Below are positions 1 through 11,399 of a DNA stretch of 64,000 bases, piece by piece. Below the pieces are notes generated by a model. That model had not been told where the DNA came from. It made no database searches and was given only the letters and a program-made list of their open reading frames with translations. Position 1 is the first letter of the stretch. Every line of letters begins with the position of its first letter. The translations under genes and the position numbers were made by a program. Origin of the DNA: Picochlorum sp. 'celeri' (lineage: Eukaryota > Chlorophyta > Trebouxiophyceae). Location: assembly GCA_010909725.1 (NCBI GenBank), contig JAACMV010000003.1, positions 868,001 to 932,000 on the forward strand, written 5' to 3'.

Positions 1-542
1 GACCTGCAGATGACATGCCTGTTTGTCCGTATTTTTGGACAACTATATACTGCAACATTCGTCATAATAATACCAGTGAGATGGGTTGCTGTGCAATGTG
101 TCTTCGTGTCAATTATTCGTTCAACGTACTCGACTGTGGTGTCAATGTGTATCGGCGTGGCGCATGGAGAGTCGCCATGATGATTCCTGCTGACTAGGTA
201 ATGAAATGGATTTTAATGTGACATGGAGGGAGTGCATGGGCTGTGTTGTTCATGCATCCTGATCTACCTGCTCTCTTTCTTTTTATATACGAACAATGGG
301 GTGTGGCTGCTGCATGGGGGGAGGTTTCAAGGTGTTGTGATTTTCGCATGGATCTCTTCTTCATACCATGTCTTTGTTGTGATCGATTGAATCATCTATA
401 CCTGTATATGTATAGTGTTTGCCAGAGATACGGAATACTACTAGTAGTAGAGTCTTCCTCCTGAAACAAACCAAAAAAAAAAAAAGCAAACCTGGTCCGT
501 CCTCTCACAGCGTGTGTGCTACCCATTCATGTCGGCATCATC
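1..542. other. No gene supported
   Basis: Only short open frames with no recognisable product are present, plus an A-rich run near 473-485. The sequence just before 543 (a pyrimidine-rich stretch ending in CACAG at 510) could be the 3' end of an intron, so an upstream exon of the coiled-coil gene may lie here, but I cannot place one. Confidence 0.4.
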
Positions 543-2164
543 ATGGAGCATGTCATCATTGCGGAACAAGTCGTTTCAGAGGCTCTCGAGTATACAATGC
601 GCTGTATCAAACAGACGGTAGACCAATGCCCGCAGTTTACTGTCGTGAAGCATGTGCAGCAGCAGCAAGAGATCAAGGTGTGCTTGTCTGTGATACGCAT
701 TGATGTATTTCTTTCATGATGTCATGACTACATTGGCGTAGGGTATACTAGAGGAATGTGTTCGATTAAATACGATGGTAGAAAGAGATGAGCAGTATGC
801 TCGGAGGATGGAGACAACAACCATGCATGGGTTGTTGGTCAAGGTGGGGGAGGTTGTGGCTAATGTGAATTCTTCCAGCCTCTTGTATACTGCCATTCAG
901 GGAATGCACCAAGATGCAACGATGCAACTAGAGAAATCTACAAAGATGAAAAATTCTCTGGAGAAGAGTAATGCAAAGGTTGAGAGGGATATTGATGTGG
1001 TGGAGTCTCATGTGTCTGTACTAGAGGACAGGATACAGAGTGCCATGCGTCAGCATCGATGGCAGCAAGGGCAGATACGGCACGTTGAAGAGGAATTGAA
1101 TAGTAGAATTTCACGTATACCTCGATTGATGGATAGCATCCGAGAGATTGATGAGGCCATCCATGTAGAGGAGGATCGAATACAGGATTGCTCTCAGTCG
1201 TTGCTCCCTCTTGCACACAGCATGATTGTGCATGCTCAACAGGAAGCGGACGTGTGGGATGCAAAGAATAGAAAGTACGCTGCGCAGATTGACAGGACCA
1301 TGAGGGAATTGAATGAGATGCGATTGTATATTCATCAGATACGAAGAGGTTTGGAGGAGCAAATCATCCATAGGCAAGACATGAAGAGTACAGAACCTTC
1401 TTCTTCTTCGATTGAAAATCAGCAACAGTGTGAATATGCCATCGACCGATTATATGAGATGTTGAAGAAACGAAAAGAAAAGGTACAGTCTCGCACAGAA
1501 GACATGGCGTATGCTCAGATGGCTGTCTCTCATGGCATTCGGCAGTTGGATCAGGCTATAGCCGAGGTTGAAAGCAAGTACGTGTGTCCATCTCTCCATT
1601 TTTCGCGTTTTTCTTCTCATCTTTACCAGTCACAAGCACACACACACACCTATATATATATGTATGATACATGAATCCTCACAACTACCGTCTTGTTGAA
1701 TTCTGTTCAGGATGAATGCTGGGAAGGATGTATTGTTGCAGCTGGAGCGGGAATATGAATGCATCTGCAGAGACAACAACACCATGCATGCCTTTTGCAT
1801 GTCCCTCTCTGCCATCCAATCAGATACGAGAGATGAAGACAGCATGCAAGAGCGAAAAAATATCTTACAAGACAATATTCGTCATCTAAAAGAGGATATC
1901 GTTCGGATAGAGAACACCATGTACGATCGACTGCTCCAGTATCAATCACTTCAGGACACTGCACAGGATGCATCAAACAACACAGGCACACAAGTGGAAG
2001 AAGAGAAGATTCCCAAAACAAAAACTTCAGTCCATCGAATCACAAAGAAGATTCAGTACATTGCTCGAATAGATGCCAAGGAAGCACATGCAGTACAGCG
2101 ACGACTGCCACGCCTGGTATCATCAATGGTCTCTCGGATTGGCAGCAACGCTGCCCAGTTGTAA
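543..2164 (+). CDS. Coiled-coil protein, unknown function (3 exons)
   Basis: I do not recognise the family. The model is exons 543-677, 742-1577 and 1711-2164 (474 aa). Intron 1 is 64 nt (GTGTGC to AG, phase 0). Intron 2 is 133 nt (GTACGT to TTCAG, phase 2) and contains a CA/TA microsatellite. Both junctions keep the frame open. The product is charged and almost entirely heptad-like helix, rich in Glu, Arg and Gln, with no membrane segment or signal peptide. Such proteins are common in axonemes, centrosomes and motor complexes, but nothing here selects one. The start is uncertain: ATG 543 is the first in-frame ATG and an upstream exon is possible. The 3' end lies 8 bp from the stop of the convergent ELOF1 gene. 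Confidence 0.7.
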
Positions 2165-2172
2165 TACGTTCA

Positions 2173-2661
2173 TTATGAATCCTTTGCTTCATTCTCGCAA
2201 GCATCAATCCACTCACTGCAGATTCACGTGGAGAGTAAGAGGAAGAAAGATCATCAGAATGACGCTGTTGCAAACTCACCTGTACACATCTATTGGCTCT
2301 GACAGAGCATGAATCTCACAGGCCCTACGCACATCATGACATTACATTATGAGTCACTGTCTATTGTTAAACCCCTCACATGACCATACTGATCGCCACG
2401 CACCATTCTTCTCCACACACAGCACACACAACTTTCCCAACCTTGACCTTTTTGTCCAAGTCGCAGTGAACACTCTTCTCTGCAAAGCACGGACCATTAA
2501 GTATACCAAAAAATGTAACAAATATCTTTCTATGAATGAATAAGCACATCAGAATCGACATGCAACGTACCAGCGTTGCAAAAGGGACACGTGAATGCCG
2601 TGTCTAGCTTTGGCCTAACCTTTTTTGCAGGCGACTTGGTCTTGGCTTTCCGCTTCGCCAT
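2173..2661 (-). CDS. ELOF1: Transcription elongation factor 1 (ELOF1/Elf1), 4 exons
   Basis: Zinc-binding elongation factor that rides on RNA polymerase II; in animals and yeast it also supports transcription-coupled repair. Exons on the minus strand are 2661-2571, 2479-2404, 2324-2280 and 2215-2173, giving 84 aa, against about 83 in the family. Introns of 91, 79 and 64 nt are all GT-AG with matching phases. The spliced protein has the basic N-terminus MAKRKAKTKSPAKK, the first zinc pair in TCPFCNAEKSV, the second in VVCAVCGEEW, and the conserved tail LSEPIDVYSEWIDACE. Every family landmark is present, so identity is firm although no single open frame shows it. Stop is 8 bp from the stop of the convergent coiled-coil gene. 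It shares a short upstream region (2662-3031) with the divergent AFG1 gene. Confidence 0.93.
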
Positions 2662-3031
2662 ACTCTATGGATTTTCAATTGACTATCAAGTACTATTGCA
2701 GAGGATGGCGGTAGTTTTTTTGACGCATCACGCAGGTGTACCGAATTTCAAGCATCCCTGACAGATCTCTATTCTAAGAGATCTCTGTGTATTTGTTTAG
2801 GATCTGTTTGGGATTGAGGCAGTAGTGAATTGCGTCGATGGCAGAATCATGATGCAGTATTTTTATATTATTTTTTTCACCATGAGACTGGCGTGATCCG
2901 AATCCCTGATCGGTCAAGGGCAACCAGGTTGTATCAAATTATCCACAAACTAATTCTTCTTGATTGGTTGACTCTTGAACCAATTTTCAGCAAGCATTGC
3001 TCTGTGGGATATCATTCAAAATATTAAACCG
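2662..3031. promoter_or_regulatory. Shared divergent upstream region of ELOF1 and AFG1
   Basis: This 370-bp spacer separates the ELOF1 ATG (minus) from the AFG1-like ATG (plus), so both promoters must lie here. It contains an inverted pair AGAGATCT/AGATCTCT around 2763-2786. No TATA box or other core element is convincing. Confidence 0.4.
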
Positions 3032-4567
3032 ATGATGATTGGCTGCATAGTTCGTCGACGACCAACAGGCCAGGGTTTTCTTCTCCGTCAGGAGAGGTAT
3101 TGGGCAAGTCAAGGGGCATCGTCTGCGACTGAATTGGCGGGTCTAGCCGTACATATATATGCGGAAGAGGAGAGGAAGAGCGAAAGAGGTCCTATGGCAG
3201 CGTATGAGGAGCTTATAACGACTGGGCAACTTCGCCAGGATGCCCGACAACAAGCAACTGTTGCTGCCCTGCAGAGAGTGTATACTGATTTGGTGTCTCA
3301 TAGGGCTGCAGGGAAGAGTGGTAGGAATACGTCCTCAGGCTTGACGTTAGTGGAAGCTCGACGAGGAGAAAATAAAGTGGAGACGGGTTGGTGGAAGAGC
3401 ATATTCTCGTCGACTGATAGTGCAGAGCAGGAGCGGCAGCAGCCGCAGGAGGCTGTCAAGGGCTTGTACATGTATGGAGGAGTTGGGTGTGGCAAAACAA
3501 TGCTGATGGATATGTTTGCAACATCTGTTCCCCGTGATATGAATGTACGCTGTTATGAGTAACTCTAATGCTGATGTTGAATGAGCTGACGTGAACATTG
3601 TCTTCTGCAGATGGAAAGGATTCACTTTCATGATTTCATGCTGGAAGTGCATGAACTGTTGCAAGAACATCGAGAGACGGCCGATCCGCTTTCCCTTGTC
3701 GCCAAAGATATCGCATCGAAATCAAGATTGTTATGCTTAGATGAACTTTTCGTCAATGATATTGCGGATGCAACAATATTGCATAGATTATTTGATCAGC
3801 TGTGGTCCAAGAATGTCACCCTTGTTGCGACGTCAAACAGGCACCCAGATGCTCTGTATGAAGGTGGATTGCAGCGACAGCTTTTCCTGCCTTTTATCGA
3901 TACATTGAAGAAAAAATGTGTGATTCATGATATGGATTCGGAACGGGACTACAGAAAACTCGCCCATCATGCATCTGGACTTTATTTCACATCAGATCAG
4001 AGAGAGGCTGAATTAGAGGGTCGTTTTATTGAACTCACAAACAAAAATCCTATAGAACCAATGGTTATAGAAGTAGAAATGGGAAGGCGTTTAACAATAG
4101 GTCGAGTAGGAGGCTGCATTGCGTACGCCACGTTTGCTGAACTCTGTGATCAACCTCTCGGTGCTGCAGATTACATGGCACTCAGCCATGCCAAGCACAC
4201 TCTGGCTCTCTCTGGGGTACCAATATTTGATGCCAAGTCGAAAACATCAGCATATCGATTCGTCACCTTGATTGATATCTTGTACGAAAATAAAGTTCGA
4301 CTCTTGTGTTCCGCAGAGGGAAGCCCGGAAGAACTATTTGCTCATGTGCAGACATACTCTGAGAGTAAGTCTGGAACAGCAGACGACGAGGATTCCGTCG
4401 TGGATGATAACTTGGGATTTGTCAAAGATAGGACAATAAGTAGACTGATTGAAATGCAGAGTAATGAGTATCTCGTGGCACATGCCTCTCGCCATGCTCC
4501 TGAATTGATCCTTGCTCTCAAGGAAGAAAAAGAAGCACGATCTAGAGCACGGTATGCGAAGCGATAA
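3032..4567 (+). CDS. AFG1: AFG1-like AAA+ ATPase, mitochondrial
   Basis: AFG1/LACE1 proteins are inner-membrane-associated mitochondrial ATPases linked to turnover of respiratory-chain subunits. Exons 3032-3544 and 3611-4567 are joined by a 66-nt phase-0 intron (GTACGC to CTGCAG), giving 489 aa. The Walker A motif GGVGCGKTML sits just before the junction, followed by the family motif RIHFHDFMLEVHE. Walker B is LLCLDEL; most AFG1 proteins have Phe-Asp-Glu-Phe there. Then come ATSNRHPDALYEGGLQR and FLPFIDTLKKKC, all diagnostic. The region before Walker A (about residues 90-150) is longer and more polar than usual. The start is the first in-frame ATG (3032 or 3035); the N-terminus is Arg-rich, as expected for a mitochondrial presequence. 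It converges on the next gene with 73 bp between stops. Confidence 0.9.
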
Positions 4568-4640
4568 TCACATTCCTCTGTATGAATGTATACATTGAAA
4601 TTAAATAATAATTTTATTTTTATCAAATGATATACTACTA

Positions 4641-5606
4641 CTATTCGTCATCTTCCAGCACATCAGCTTCATATGGGGTGTCATTCTCATCATCATACAA
4701 TGATGAGCCATACCGACTATCATCATCTTCATACTGATCACGATGGCGATACTTTCTCGAGCCTTCAGTCCTTTTCTTCACCACTGGCACATGATTCGTT
4801 CCTGGAATGTGATGCGTATACATGGCTGCGTACAACAAGGGATCATCTCCTGCCGCACCTCCTCCTGTGGATGATTTCTTTTTGGGGGCATGTACCCGTG
4901 GGGGCGACACGGGTTTGGAAGGTTTCTTTGCTGCTACGGATATTTGCTTATGCAGTTTCTTGTATTTCCCCATCCATATTTTCAACTCCTTTGCCAATGC
5001 CTGATTATTCTTTGCCTTTTCCTTCACATCTGCCAGACATGTTTGCTCTCGCTCCTTAGCATCCGATACATCCGTGTTGAGCATCACAACTTGGTTCTTC
5101 ACCTGTGCTAATTCATCTTTTGTCGTTTCTAGAATAGAGTTACAAAACCGCTGCTCACGAGATGCCGTATTGGCCTTCTCCTCCTGCTCCACCAGGACAA
5201 CCTTGTTTGACGCCATCTCTTGATACACATCCGACGTCTTCTTTTCTACACAATCATATGATATATTTAGTATTCAATCAATGTAAGATCAGGGCCGATC
5301 GATGCATCGGTCCTGCAGATACTTGACGAAAAGAGAAAACAAACCTTGGGCATTCAGCTGCTCCCATAATTCATGATGCGCATGCTTTGCGCCTCTAAGG
5401 AGGATTGATAGCGTTATACATGACACAATCAGTCCAAAAATGATGCCACATACTAGCAAATAGCACACATATCGCAGCAAGCCACCCGAATTATTGCCAG
5501 ATTTCTTCTTCGGAGGGGCTCCCATGTTCAACGCATCCAGCTGCGAGTCCTTCAGAACAATAATAACTTGTAGTGTGTTTTGAAGTGAGTTGCGCATCAT
5601 AGACAT
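4641..5606 (-). CDS. Single-span coiled-coil membrane protein, unknown (2 exons)
   Basis: Family not recognised. Exons 5606-5345 and 5245-4641 are joined by a 99-nt GT-AG intron (phase 1) to give 288 aa. A short basic, Gly-rich stretch (about residues 28-43) precedes one strong membrane helix (about 45-70, with LLVCGIIFGLIVSCITLSIL). A Glu/Lys-rich coiled coil follows (about 80-185), then a Pro/Lys-rich linker and a very acidic tail ending in EADVLEDDE. There is no signal peptide, so it is probably a signal-anchor protein of the secretory pathway or an organelle. It is divergently arranged with XPA (5827) across 220 bp. Confidence 0.7.
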
Positions 5607-5826
5607 GCCCGAGCCTTGATTAGAAGTGGTCTGATGATGTCATTCTTATGATAGACGAATAGTGTCGGTCGAAGGAGTACGTTAGTAGGAGATGGATATC
5701 GATGGATTTAGGTGACGCTTCCATCCTTACATGTCCTCGTTGGATACAAATCTGTACATATCCAATTGCTATTCATGCCTATTACCATGGTATAGACTAC
5801 ATACAGTATAGAAAAGAGACGTAGCT

Positions 5827-6587
5827 ATGGAAGAGGATGGAGGAGGATTTATAACCGAAGAATTAGAACGGGTAATTCAAAAACAGCAGCCACAGTCTCA
5901 AGGAAGGGTCGAGCCACCTCATAATCCGACATTTACTTCAGGCAAATACTCGTCATACCACCACGTGGATGAGCCGAGACGGCCGGAGCACTCATCTGGG
6001 TGTCGTGGGTGCTCCTCCTTGTCCTATTCGCAAGATTTGTTCGCTGCTTTCGGCGTGTACTTGTGTAGAGAGTGTCGAAAGAGTGAAAAGCTGGTGTCAA
6101 AGGTATGGTACGGATGAGGCGTGTGGGCATTTTTGGTGTACAATGAAGGAGAGTGTCTGTGTGTGTTGCAGTCGACGGCCAAGCAGCAGTATCTTCTTAC
6201 TGATGGTGATCTGAAGGATTTGGGGTATATAGAGAGGAAGAATCCGAGGAAAAATGACTGGCATCCCATGCGTTTGTATATGGAGAGTCAGGTGCGGGAT
6301 GTTGCGTATACCAAGTATGGAGGTCAGGCTGGGTTGGAGCAGGAAGCAAGGGAGAAAGTGAGTAAGAAATTAGAGATGAGGCTCAAGGTTGGTGTTGCTT
6401 GGTGTGTTGTTCCTATTTTATAGACTTTGTACAAGTATGTAAAGGTTTGGATGTGTAGGAGAAGGAGAGGAAAACGTATGAGGAGGCAAGGAGAAGCAAG
6501 AGGATTAAGGAAATTAGGGATGCCTTGTCGAATGAGGCAGAGGCGTGTGTGGATCGGTTGGTGGACGCGGATGCTGAGGAGATTTGA
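5827..6587 (+). CDS. XPA: XPA/Rad14 nucleotide-excision-repair protein
   Basis: XPA binds damaged DNA and scaffolds the excision-repair complex in the nucleus. Exons 5827-6102, 6172-6387 and 6459-6587 join through two phase-0 introns (69 and 71 nt) to give 206 aa, shorter than human XPA because the N-terminus is compact. Visible features are a zinc finger with CRGC and LCREC cysteine pairs (about residues 59-82) and the conserved run KLVSKSTAKQQYLLTDGDL across junction 1. Then KKNP-type RKNPRKNDWHPMRLY and QVRDVAYTKYGG mark the DNA-binding domain, with a basic helical tail in exon 3. Order and spacing match Rad14/XPA. It ends 76 bp from the convergent wall-glycoprotein gene. Confidence 0.9.
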
Positions 6588-6663
6588 GTTTTATTTACAC
6601 TGTATACGTTGATGCTATATATGCTGTTAATCTGTAAGAATTGAATCACGTGCTTTTGCAGTA

Positions 6664-8873
6664 TTAGAAGAGTCTGTGGATTGATAGTATGAATGCAGCA
6701 TGGAAAAGATGCATGCTTTTTGTTATAGACCCAGTAGCACTAGATGCTATTGGTGCCTGAGGATTTGAATCGGATGGAGGATCTGGTGGGAGCAGAGGAC
6801 TCGAAGGAGATGGACTCGAAGGAGATGGACTCAAAGGAGATGGACTTGGTGGTGGACTTGGTGGTGGGCTTGGTGATGGGCTGGGAGATGGACTGGGAGA
6901 TGGGCTGGGTGATGGGCTGGGTGATGGGCTGGGTGATGGGCTGGGTGATGGACTTGGTGGTGGGCTTGGTGATGGGCTTGGTGATGGACTTGGTGATGGG
7001 CTGGGTGATGGGCTGGGTGCTGGACTGGGAGATGGACTGGGAGATGGACTTGGTGATGGACTGGGAGATGCACTGGGAGATGGACTGGGAGATGGACTGG
7101 GTGATGGACTGGGAGATGGACTGGGAGATGGGCTGGGTGATGGACTGGGAGATGGACTGGGAGATGGGCTGGGTGATGGAGATGGACTTGGAGGAGGAGG
7201 AGGACTTGGAGGAGGAGGAGGACTTGGAGGAGGAGGAGGACTTGGTGGAGGAGGTGAACTTGGAGGAGGAGGAGGACTTGGCGGTGGAGGAGGACTTGGC
7301 GGTGGAGGAGGGCTTGGTGGTGGAGGCTGCGGTGGTGATGGTGGAATCACAATGGTGGGATCGGTGTTTCCAGAGTATACATTGATATCTGACCAATGTG
7401 CTGATGTGAGCTCTGACAGGCTTTCTGAAACTGTATGAGGTGCATTATATGTATTGATAATCACGTCTCGCACTGTGTCAAATGTAGAGGCAACAGTTGA
7501 GTTGTCTCTGTCTCTAGTGCATGGCATTGTCACTGGGCTCTCAGGATTGTTTGGGAAATAGTCCCACCTATGACCATTAAGCCACCTGGACAGAGGATAC
7601 ATTTCAAGTCAGATAGATTCACTATTGGACATCACGAACAAGGGAATGGATCAGAAGTACAGCCTTACCACTCAATTCGCACGGTTTCTGCGCAGTTTCT
7701 GCGCACCCCATTATACATGCCTGTGTCGCCTGAATATCTCCTCAGGACAAAAGTGAAATCATTCCAGCCATTCAGCCGTACTTGGTCACTCCATGCAGGG
7801 ATCTGTTTTGGTACTGGGCCGGGAAAACCGAAGGCCAGGTATGATCCAAGGGGAGAGAAGGGCCAGACATTAGGCGTAGGGTTGAGCTCTGTGACTGGAC
7901 CATCTGCATACAGGTAAACATATGGACCATATTGCTTGAACTCCTCATCACGATTATCAAATCCCGCGTGTAACCTGAAAGATGATTCTCCAGATCCAGT
8001 AGGTCCATAGCCAATCTCCACGGCCACCTCAGTGGCTCGAGTACAGAAACTCGTGTCAGTAGAACAGTTCGAGTTTGGCGTCTGTAGGACCCATTCTTCA
8101 GGGATGTACAAGCTTGCTGTGACGACCACTCCATTACCGACTGGTATGTGCTCATTATATGTGTATTTCATACCCTGCCAATTATATTTTGGCGCTGCGA
8201 GGCTTTCATCGCCGAAGGACTCGACCCTTGAATTTGGTTGACCATTTGGACCAGTGGTGACTCTCAGTGTGGCAGACCTCGTAAAAAATGACGGAAGATA
8301 TTCAAACTTGTCAGGAGGATACAAGTCTGTGTACCAGATATTTTCTTTGAAACTCCTTTGAGTAACTAATGGCATGGCTGTGTTGACAGAGGGATATCTG
8401 TATGTAATCAGCGGTGGTGGGACAAATCCTGTCATTCCAATGCTCGCCTCTCCGTCAGCATTTCTGGCTACGATCCGCGCATTTAGGCGTATTTGGCTCG
8501 GTGATGTAGGTATATACTTCTTCATCAGTCGCAAATATCTCCCACTGGAAGTTGCGACGATTTCATACCGGTACCAAGTTGTCTCTGGAGGGTCGACTGC
8601 AAGACAGATAATAATTCTTAGTCAACAGGTACCTTGACAGAAATTCTTCACAGGCGCATATGCTCCCGCACCTGTCACATTTGCTCCCCCCACATTTTGA
8701 AATAACTGCCCCAGCTTTAGGCCCCTTGGCATTTGGAACAGCGCTTCTTTTCCCAGGTTCCACACCAGGTCATTGTACAACGCCACAGGGGGCGCTGACT
8801 GGACAGCATGTGGCCATTGAACGAGGCACACGAGCAACAACGTAACTGTCGCAATCGCTCTAACATAGGCCAT
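6664..8873 (-). CDS. Secreted (Ser-Pro)n hydroxyproline-rich-type glycoprotein
   Basis: Likely an extracellular-matrix or cell-wall glycoprotein. Exons 8873-8633, 8596-7669 and 7585-6664 give 696 aa. There is a clear signal peptide (about residues 1-27, [18 protein letters not shown]). A globular region of about 445 residues with paired Cys follows, of no family I recognise. Next is a Pro-rich stalk of about 180 residues: SPPPP blocks first, then a long run of Ser-Pro dipeptides, the classic substrate for prolyl hydroxylation and O-glycosylation. The C-terminus ends in a modest hydrophobic stretch that might be a GPI signal, though weak. Architecture resembles pherophorins and chimeric extensins, but I see no convincing pherophorin domain. 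The first intron is only 36 nt, so that junction is the weakest part of the model. Its neighbour encodes an HPAT-like arabinosyltransferase. Confidence 0.75.
6780..7345. repeat. Low-complexity Ser-Pro / Pro-rich coding repeat
   Basis: Plus strand shows variants of a GGGCTGGGTGAT / GGACTGGGAGAT 12-mer, with GGAGGAGGAGGACTT units toward 7190-7310. On the minus strand these encode Ser-Pro dipeptides and Ser-Pro4-5 blocks. The plus strand is G-rich with many closely spaced GGG runs, so it is prone to slippage, length variation and possibly G-quadruplexes. Open frames on the other strand here are by-products of the repeat. Confidence 0.9.
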
Positions 8874-9099
8874 TATCAGATCATTTACTTACACATTTTA
8901 TAATGTGTGCCGTGGTATTACTGCGCAGATTGTACCCGATGAAGACAGACGGTCACAATCCCAGGGTGACTTTTGACCAGTCATAGATTGCACAGCTATC
9001 AGGGTCTGACTATGCAGCATGTACATGTATTACATGTTAAACATGGCCAAGATTAAATAAAATATAAAAAGACGTACACATGCTTCTCTGACTAAATAT

Positions 9100-10888
9100 T
9101 TATTCATCGTAGTCTTCCTCTGTGGCCTCATCAATTTCTTCGAGATCCACATCATCAGTGTAATCATCGACGTCCGTCGAAGATGTTTTCATCTCCGGAT
9201 CATCGATATCCAGGACATCACCCTCGTATCCAAAATATTTGACAATTCCACTAGCACTCTTGTAAGCCCTATCCTGCCATCCCTCGAGTGATCTTGCAGC
9301 AATGTTGATGCATTTAATGAAAAGCCTTGTTGCAGAATTATCACATCCAGGGGGCGGCCTTTTCGTTCGATTCAACGGATAATGGTCCTACACAATATGT
9401 AAGTCAAAATTCATGAAGTGTGCCTTCCAGCTTGAAACATAAAAGTAATCAAACGTACAATGTAATCCCTCTTATCAAAGTGCCATTTCCCTATGACTGC
9501 AGGAGTAAATGTACCCTCAGGATCAAAGTCATTGGAGTACGTGTAGTGAATCAGAGCCGCCCTTCTTCCATTTTTACCATTCAACTCTTTATCCCAAGGG
9601 GGCTGGGCCATGAATTCAGGGCGTAAATTGAATGCCTTGGGGCCTTCAGGAGTGACTGCAGCAGCAATGCTAAATGCATACCTGCACAACCAAAGCATAT
9701 TAGTTCGACGTTCAAATACATATAAGAGAAACAGAACCTACATTTCAGATGTCCATCCCCAGAGTTCAAATGCCTCTTTATCCTGCTTGAGGGCAAACGA
9801 AATATTGAACCACTTGCTTGAGATTGGCCCCAACTGCTTTTTAGAAATCATCAATGGAGAGGGTCCTACATACACCGTCAGATGCCAGTGAGTTTATGAT
9901 TTGAGCATCATGTCTACAAGAAACATGTTTTGAGAGGCGTGGAACCAAACGCACCGACAGGGAAGAATTGCTTCAGAGGGACATCTTTAGGGTTGTACTT
10001 TTGGATAATTTTCGCATTTTTCTCCTCTGATGGTTTGATATAAAAGAAAGGATACGCAGATGGTCTGTTATATGTGGCCCACAATGGCGGTGCGCGAATA
10101 AGCAAGTGATCTGGCTCTGCCAGAAGCACAAAATGCTCCTTGATGCTGGGCATGTACTCCTTGACCCATTGCAAGATTGCATAAGGTCGATTCAACATCA
10201 CATATCCCTGCACGTATTGACAGCCACGCATGACATTACGAGAATATTATGCTACAGGTCAAACTACATCAAGGCACGCACATCTGCGATCTTCTCAAGA
10301 TCAGCTGGCAGCGGTTTTACTATTACTGTTGGAATCTCATGCATCCAATCGTCGGGCTCTCCCGAGTGCAAGATTCGCGTGAATCCACCCATATTTTTTG
10401 GCTTCTTTCCTTTAATACGAAGGTACCAGAAGTAAAACTGCAGAGACAACATTATACCATTATAACACGCACTGCATCATGATTGTATACCAAGTACAAT
10501 TCACAACAACGTACCACCCTGGCTTGCCACTCATGATAAATCCTGCCATCACAGGGAAGAATCACGTGGTACTGTTTCTTCGGGGATACTTCTGGGAGAT
10601 CCTTATTCACATAATCCGCCGTTGCGGCGAGTTGCCGCGTATCTGATAACACACACAGACCACGGTTAGAGCGGTGCTTGTAGAGCAAGGAAAACAAAAG
10701 TGTGAGAAAAGGTCAACAAGCATACCTTTCACACCGCTAATATCAATTTTACTGGACCCAAAAGAGAATAATTTCTCAAGCCCACCGTCATGACGAAGCG
10801 CAAACAACGTGACGACTCCTAGAACTACAACTGAAAGATTTCTGCGCGAGCATAACGCGAGCCTCAAAGTCTGGCGCTTCTTTACCAT
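9100..10888 (-). CDS. Hydroxyproline O-arabinosyltransferase-like (HPAT, GT95)
   Basis: HPATs add the first arabinose to hydroxyproline in extensins and peptides in the Golgi. Seven exons (10888-10726, 10642-10515, 10437-10282, 10207-9955, 9865-9742, 9681-9459, 9387-9100) give 444 aa. All six introns are GT-AG, 60-89 nt, with consistent phases. There is a type II signal anchor (about residues 17-33, RNLSVVVLGVVTLFALR). The family motif FVLLAEPDHLL holds the acidic/His catalytic signature and is followed by YPFFYIKPSE. Also present are GPSPLMISKKQL, WGWTSEMYAFSIA and IHYTYSNDFDPEG with WHFDKRDY. The tail after about residue 400 is unusually acidic (Asp/Glu runs) and not typical. Peptidyl-serine galactosyltransferases share the EPDH motif, so the exact acceptor is inferred. 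It lies between two secreted-protein genes on the same strand. Confidence 0.87.
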
Positions 10889-11399
10889 TATAAAGATTTG
10901 ATCTTTGAACAATACTCGGAGCAATTTAGGACAGAAGATCACTACGCCATGGACAAAGCTCTGCCACAACTACCACGTGCTGTGTCACACGCGTTTCCTT
11001 GTTGATTGAGCTCGTTAGCTCGAAACATCGGTACAGATATTGGTAAATTTGTACGTATAAAATGATCCCTCAATACCAACGTTGATGGCGTCCTCTTGAC
11101 ACGGAGAGCCCAAGCGATGCAGACTGCCCTTGACAACTTGTCAATGACAAGCAGCGTGTGCTGCATCTCGAGGGTCCTTTGAACACTCTTGATTCGAAGC
11201 AAGGTGTCCTTTTTTTGAGAAGCAACACTTCAGCATATCTATGTTTACAAGGAGTCAAAAGCGTTCATTTGATACACTTAGTGCATGTTTCGACACACAA
11301 TACCATACAAACCAGAGTGTTTGTTCTGTTTCAGAGCAACCCCTTTTACAACAAAGCAAAGCCACGCACACAAAAAAAAGAGCAGCAGAACTGCCTTCA
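10889..11399. other. Upstream region of the HPAT gene; no gene seen
   Basis: The spacer lies between the HPAT start and the stop of the next minus-strand gene. Open frames on both strands are short and compositionally unlike the genes around them. It presumably holds the HPAT promoter and the 3' end of the 11.4-kb gene. Confidence 0.4.

Noticed and set aside
6744..7385. 213-codon plus-strand frame rich in Met, Gly, Asp and Leu
   Set aside because: It is the reverse reading of the Ser-Pro repeat; a 12-bp-type repeat stays open in all frames. The minus strand has signal peptide, introns and a globular domain.
6664..8873. Naming the Ser-Pro glycoprotein a pherophorin
   Set aside because: The stalk fits, but I could not find the pherophorin globular signature in its N-terminal region.
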